Shown: positions 58,950 through 64,000 of the stretch, piece after piece
How the letters are laid out: every line of letters begins with the position of its first letter
Numbering within the stretch: position 1 is the first letter of the stretch
The notes under the pieces: model-generated
The model's input: only the letters and a program-made list of their open reading frames with translations
Databases searched by the model: none
Told to the model about the DNA's origin: nothing
Source of the DNA: Marasmius tenuissimus
Taxonomy: Eukaryota; Basidiomycota; Agaricomycetes; Agaricales; Marasmiaceae
Direction: 5' to 3'
Length of the DNA stretch: 64,000 nt
NCBI GenBank assembly: GCA_029532415.1
Contig: JAQOTA010000071.1
Span: 248,001-312,000 of the forward strand
Position numbers and translations under genes: made by a program

Positions 58950-59977
58950 GAGAATAGAGGTAAATCATTACACAAGGCGGATATCAAATCTCTCGAGGAC
59001 TTTGCACTCACAAAGCCAAGCTGGGAGCGTATTCAGGCACTGGCTGCAACAATCTGCACTACCTACGTTGCAGATACACACTTTCCGGCACTTCGTTTGA
59101 AGCCAGGCTCAGAGCAAGACCAGATAAGCGAGAACATGCGCCTACAACAGCAGATCTTTCTCCTCTATGAGGAGCTGACCTATGCTATGAATGCAGGCAA
59201 TATTGGACGGGTGGAGATGTGCTTCTTACCTTGGGCATATATATTCCAAGCATGTGGGAAGCATAAATATGCCAGTGCGTTGTGGGAGTATCTTCGGGAT
59301 GTCCATTTCAGGCTTCCAAAGCGACTGGCGTGAGTTTTCTACTTCTTGAATTCTCAACACAGCATCTGACTTCTTACAATCTTACTAGACGGGCAATTCA
59401 CTTCCATATCCTCATCAACCCCACGGGCAAACCCCATAAATTCCGTGGAGTTGATTGGTGGGTTGAGTGGAACAACCTCTTTTTGAAGGTAAACCTTTGC
59501 GTCTTTGCTTTGGTGCCTTACTGAACATACCATGGATGAAGAGAATCTACGGCGGAAAGTTTTCGAATCATACAAAGCACAACATTCTGAAAGAGTCACC
59601 TCTGATTGGTGTGTTCAGGAATGTGAGGATCCAAGTCCAAAAGATGTTCAGGATGACCAAGTCAACGACACGACATTCCTCTCCAAAGATGGCGTGGACC
59701 TTGCAGAAATTAGCAGTAAGATACAGCGAGTTGCAGAAGAATGTGTTTGTCAAAGGTCACACAACACTCTACAGCATTCCTGATAAGCTCAGTGAAGGGA
59801 TATACCTGGCTCAGACCACTGACCAAGGCAATACAGTAGTCATAGATGATGGAGATGACATGTGGGTTGATCTCGATGAGCTCTTTCTCCCAGCGGAGCT
59901 GGGCAAGGCAGAGGAGATAGCTGACTTGGAGGTCGATGATAACAACTTTGGAATAGAGTAGATTGTAATATGAATAA

Positions 59978-62638
59978 TCAACGCTCTACAAATGGGGACA
60001 GTTCAAAGGCTTGAGAGTCAAAGATAAACGTGAACTCAGAGCGTGAAAGGGGTTGTGGTGTTCGAGAAGGTGTATTACTGGTTGTTGTAACCAAAGAAGT
60101 GGATGATGGTGTCAAAGGTGAAGGTACGTCCTGCCCCAACATAGAGTTCTCGATGGAACTTATCCGTTTCGGACAACTCTTGCTGCTCTCTAGGCATATG
60201 TCAGTAAGGTATAAATAGAAATAGAGAACATGCAGACATACTGATATGCTGCTCACTCCCGCATGCAGAACACTTGTGAGGAGCCTTCGGGACTGGGGCG
60301 TCAGGGTCAGGCGGTGGGAAGTACTCCAAAACAATGTTGAGGATCTCTTGTCCATGCTTCATGAGAGCAGTTGGCGTCCAACAAGTTTCAACACGTAAAA
60401 CTTCAACAGAAGTCAATTTACGACTGCTTGAACAGTCAACTATTCGATCCAGAATAGAGTCAGCCATAAAAAACTGAGGGCCCCATGTGCGGTAGACTAA
60501 ATTGCCCAAGCTGGCCAATGCTGTTTGTTTTCGCCAGTCTTGAAGGGCCCGACGAAGGCCATGGTGCTTCTGAGTTGGCTCGTACTTGTCCACCGTCATG
60601 CGAGAGAGGGCGCAGATTGTTTTTGAAAGCTGAACGGGTGCAACATGTGCAGAACCACCAGGGCTGCAGAGGCCGCAGCACAGACCAGTCATCCTCGGTC
60701 GGCACCGCAAGCATCCTTGTGGGTCATTGGGGTCACAAAGCGAGTGACTATCCTTCACTGTATCAGAGTAAGGTCAGTGTTGGCTAGATACAGGGTAAAA
60801 GATACTCACTCGCTTTGTTGTTGTCGTAGTACAACATATCCACATGCCGACGGCATGTTATCCCTCTTGATGAAGCATTGATGAGGTCGTCAAGAGCAGA
60901 CCCAATAGGAATTGATTCTTCTTTTGTTTTCCGTTTCGTCCCAACTGCTGTCATGGTGGCAGATTGGTAGAGGTGCCGTCGTTCCTCATCAGTACCCAGT
61001 CAAAACAGGCATTGATAGGGTTACAGAACTGGGGGTTTTCAGCGTGGGCGAAGCTGATGTTGAAGCTGAATGGGAAAGCAAGGTTGGGGTGGTAGGCATT
61101 GGATGCGGGGCTATGTTGACTGGAGCGGGGGTAGAAGGACCAGAGGAGGCTACAAAGTATGATTAGCAGAAAACACAGTGTAGACATAGTACACATACAT
61201 GATAACAGGGAACAGTTCGTAACTCCTACACTCAAGTCACCCAAAGCACGACGCTTTGCAGGCGGCTGAGGGGTGGAGACATCAGGCTTCCGTTTTGTTT
61301 GGGGCGGAGTGTCGTTTGGGGCCTTCAAAGTCTTCTGTACCTTCTTTGCCCGATTATCCAGCTTAGTTTGCCAGGCATTGTCAAAGAAAGATTTTTCGAC
61401 AAGAAGGATAGCTGTCACCCTGACATGAGCTGAACGACCGGCACAACCAAACCGCTGCCAGAGCATGTTGAAGTCACATGTGGCCCAGTACTGGACAACG
61501 GTAATAATATCGGGAAGGTCGATACCCTAATGTGGATATAAGCTTTACAATCAACTGCGAAGGTTGAGAACATACCATTCCAAATGTGTCGGTTACGCAC
61601 AGCCCCCACAAATTCCCGTTGTGGAAGTCCTCTAAATGCTCGTTGTGGTAATCTGAGGTCATCGTTGCATGAAAGTAGCGTATCTTGTCGTGCAGGTGGG
61701 GTGGGAGTTGCTTGCGAAGTTTCTTTGTGGCCTCTTCAGTATGAGTCGTGTTGTCCATAAAAACAACAAACTTCGGTGGTGGCAGATCGCCATCTTTGAA
61801 TCCTTCCAGTATCAAAAACAAAAGGTCCTTATAGGAGTCGAGGGGATATTTGGTGGGTCGAACCACAAGGTCAATATTGGGACGATCATTCGGGAGTATG
61901 ATCTTTTCAAGATGATTCGGGTGTAGGCAAAGGATTTCTGATACATCACGGCGGACAGCAGCAGGGAGGGTGGCAGAGGCAACGTAGAATGGGATTGTAT
62001 TTGGTAGGAGGTATCGTATTGTTCCAACATGGAGGTATTGACTGCAAAAAGTTCTTCCCCATTGGCTGACACAGTGGCCTTCATCAAATACCATATACAT
62101 GAGGCGGGAGGTGAATGTGGAGCTGTTCCAGAGAGCTTTACATGGCTCTTCATTCAAAAGCTCTGGACCAATGGTGACAACATTGTACTTGCCAGCCAGA
62201 ATGTCCTATAGTATTGACAGTTAGCATAGGTCAGTCAAACAGTACTGATAGACACACTTTATATGTCTTGGCAGTCGAGTTTTCCCTACTGACTCCAATC
62301 GCTGAAAGAGCCCCTCCACCATTCAAGACAACTGAGTTCTGCTTTCCTAGCAGATTCAACGGGGTAACCACAATTACTGTCTTCTCCTTTCCCTCTTCCC
62401 ATGCCATAAGCAATGCAATCCAAAAGCTCAATGTTTTGCCAGCTCCAGTTGGTGCCACACCAATGACATCTTTTCCTTCATACAGACTCCTAGCTGCCTT
62501 TATCTGCCACCAGCATGCCCTTTTCCCCATCTTCTTCTTCACCAACTCCTGAATGGCCGCATTTGTCCATTTGTGAGGACTCATCGTTGGCTTTGGGGTA
62601 GATTGACTGGCAGATTGAGTCAGGCAGGGTGGTGACAT
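59978..62638 (-). CDS. RecQ-like DNA helicase, transposon/telomere-associated type
   Basis: ATP-dependent 3'-5' DNA helicase of the RecQ-like group numerous in agaricomycetes. Exon 1 (62638-62258) has motif I in VIGVAPTGAGKTLSFWIALL. Exon 2 (from 62205) has motif II as VFDEGHCVSQWG, with Gly in place of the usual Ala/Cys of DEAH/DECH, then motif III VASATLP. After another intron come GMGIDLPDII and the QRFGCAGR arginine-finger motif VI. A lysine-rich linker and a Pro/Ser-rich segment follow, with uncertain joins (about 61230-60960). The C-terminal half has a Cys/His cluster: CRRHVDMLYYDN, CDPNDPQGCLRC, CCGLC and CSACGSEQH. No stop was found in the exons examined. It ends 16 bp from the DUF6589 stop. 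Confidence 0.82.
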
Positions 62639-63360
62639 GAATTAGAAAATAGTAGACATAAAAGAATAAATAAGTGAAAGAGTGTGGTACGAGAGGGAAG
62701 GATGAATGTCCGACGAGGATTCTGAACGATGTTGAATGCAATCAACAAACTGCATGTCATGGCGTGTGCAATTCTAATTTCCACGTGGGTGCCGAGGCCA
62801 ATGCCACAACAGTTGTTCCAGCCCCTGTACACTACCACCTGAGGCTTTCTGCCTTCTCTTTCTCCTGCTCCCTGCAGTATTGCAACTAGGTGAGTTGGTA
62901 TCAGTTCCCCACTAATCCCAGTGTCAAACAACAAACGCCCCCCCACTAATTATCATAATTATCACGATCAGGCTGAAGACTTCCCACCGATGCGTTCAGG
63001 TTGCTGGAATAAGGAGGTCTGGTGTATTCATGAACACAGGGAACTTGTTCAGTGTTGGCTGCCTTCCTGGCCCACAGGACCCTGTCTGGTGACTCGCAAG
63101 TCCTGTAATCTCTCGGCGTGTGTTGTCATAATCAACACCATGATTTTGGCTTTGTTTTTCTGCTCATGTCTTAGATCGGCATGCTAAAACTTCTGCTCTA
63201 CCAACTCATCTCCTGGATGACCATATCTCGCACCCATACGTTCCCGGTTGATGTTACCTTCCAAGCCTTTGGGCAGTGGCAGAGATGACAAGCAACATCT
63301 AGACAGAATACACTATGTAGGTCCTAGTGCTTGTTTACATTTGCTATGCAATTTTTTCTG
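62639..63360. other. Upstream region of the RecQ-like gene
   Basis: No gene recognised. AT-rich stretches near 62640-62680 are compatible with a promoter for the leftward helicase gene. Confidence 0.45.
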
Positions 63361-64000
63361 TCAGTGAACTGCGATCACAGTAGGGTTGTCCCAGCCATCT
63401 TCCCCCTCTTCTGGGGAAATCTCTTGGCCTTGCCCTTCTTGTTGAGTCCTTGCAGCATGTACCATTGGGGTGGAGCTTTGATCCATGTCACCACTCTGAT
63501 AGCACATTGGTGTACCATGATGTAGTGACTCAGGAGAAGAAGATGAGGGCAAGTGGCTGGCATTAGAGTTTCAATCTTGATGATTGGGTGGGTAGCTGCA
63601 CTTCAGGGAGGGTTTGAAAGTCAAGATTGCACTCACTGCTGTGATAGGAGTACTCACCATAGAGTGGCTTGTTGTTCTGGGGAACTTCTTTGTACAAATC
63701 TACTGAATTGGGAACAGCATAAACCGCGAACGTTCCGTCTTCAAAGGTCCCAGACAATAGCCCAAGCTTCCTGGCTTGTTGATCGGGCCCTTCTCCAGCA
63801 AACTAAGAAAACAGGGGTGTGGCTCAGACATTCCAGCACAGAGGAGTGTCCACACAGTCCCAAGAGACCACTCACACTTGAATTAGTAGGTAGTGGTATC
63901 CCTTTCAACAAATGAGCTGGGCCAGAATCCAAACACAGTGCATCTTCATCAGTCGCTTTGCCTTTTCCCTTTCAATCATTTGGTTTTGCTCCACGTGCTG
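63361..64000 (-). CDS. Unknown protein, partial at the window edge
   Basis: Leftward frames join across plausible introns (about 63880-63809 and after 63660). They read ATDEDALCLDSGPAHLLKG, then FAGEGPDQQARKLGLLSG, TFEDGTFAVYAVPNSVDLY and KEVPQNNKPLYG, and end in a Ser/Gln/Glu-rich tail near 63361. The 5' end is beyond 64000. I do not recognise the family. It lies upstream of the helicase on the same strand and may belong to the same mobile neighbourhood. Confidence 0.45.

Larger units (their letters stand above)
55275..59961 (+). pseudogene. DUF6589 protein gene, disrupted by duplication, MITE, solo LTR and stops
   Basis: The ATG at 55275 begins MPQRLSTEQLEAIIHALHDF. Family-like blocks follow: RQVVCISTMMQSTNQRCNALQ-type residues near 55975-56030, YAFDNIDIDL, HGVTKEDLNCSDEIW, then MYLRDLVNEEPQYF (57774 on), LFGDLGVGERVH, LGLFHVKMACADAVWR, and after 58950 SLEDFALTKPSW, LRDVHFRLPKRLA, INPTGKPHKFRGVDWWVE and IYGGKFSNHTK. 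These match the DUF6589 proteins of agaricomycetes. Breaks are a 23-bp tandem duplication (55584-55629, frameshift), a hAT-type MITE (56402-56643), a solo LTR (56725-57756), a TGA at 58348-58350 and a repeat-rich insertion (about 58430-58949). Function of the family is unknown. Confidence 0.8.

Noticed and set aside
1..64000. CRISPR arrays, bacterial promoters or operons
   Set aside because: The intron-rich genes and families are fungal. No spaced identical repeats or Shine-Dalgarno-led gene strings were found.

Overview
This window is nuclear DNA of a filamentous fungus, almost certainly a basidiomycete of the Agaricomycetes. The genes are broken by many short GT-AG introns of about 45-75 nt, and several families are ones expanded in that class: Plavaka-type transposase, DUF6698, DUF6589, a transposon-like RecQ helicase, membrane-anchored GH76 proteins and a WOPR regulator. 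The gene mix resembles Ceratobasidiaceae (Rhizoctonia), but that is an impression, not a measurement. No operons, CRISPR arrays or rRNA genes were seen.

Region 1 (1-24,331) is a segmental duplication array. Three paralogous GH76-like membrane proteins (1-1905, 4851-7152, 20248-22532) alternate with decayed carboxylesterase relics (about 2540-4160 and 19215-19400). A unit of about 4.7-4.9 kb, running from the esterase tail through GH76 to the start of the neighbouring HSBP1 gene, was duplicated in tandem. The junction at about 19,197 carries a truncated HSBP1 5' end; the intact HSBP1 gene is at 23869-24331. A complete 10,286-bp Plavaka/CMC-type DNA transposon (8215-18500) sits inside the first unit, and the second unit (23160-23190) preserves the exact empty site. 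This element carries the transposase plus two cargo genes, a KOW-like protein and a DUF6698 protein. A strong palindrome cluster lies between the divergent transposase and cargo genes.

Region 2 (24.9-54.9 kb) is mostly host genes: a WRKY/FLYWCH/GCM1-like zinc-finger protein, a possible small secreted or membrane gene, a WOPR (Gti1/Pac2) transcription factor behind a long empty upstream region, an aldo-keto reductase, an intact secreted carboxylesterase, a zinc alcohol dehydrogenase, mitochondrial ribosomal protein uS8m, a RING-like protein with SUMO-interaction-like motifs, an F-box protein, an OTT_1508-like deaminase and a large gene of an unnamed agaricomycete family.

Region 3 (55.2-64 kb) looks mobile. 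A DUF6589 gene has been destroyed in layers by a 23-bp tandem duplication, a 242-bp hAT-type MITE, a 1032-bp solo LTR, a nonsense codon and a further repeat-rich insertion. It converges, only 16 bp stop to stop, on an apparently intact RecQ-like helicase gene. A partial unknown gene runs off the right edge.

Exon joins were chosen by eye, using splice consensus and remembered family patterns. No alignment or search was run.
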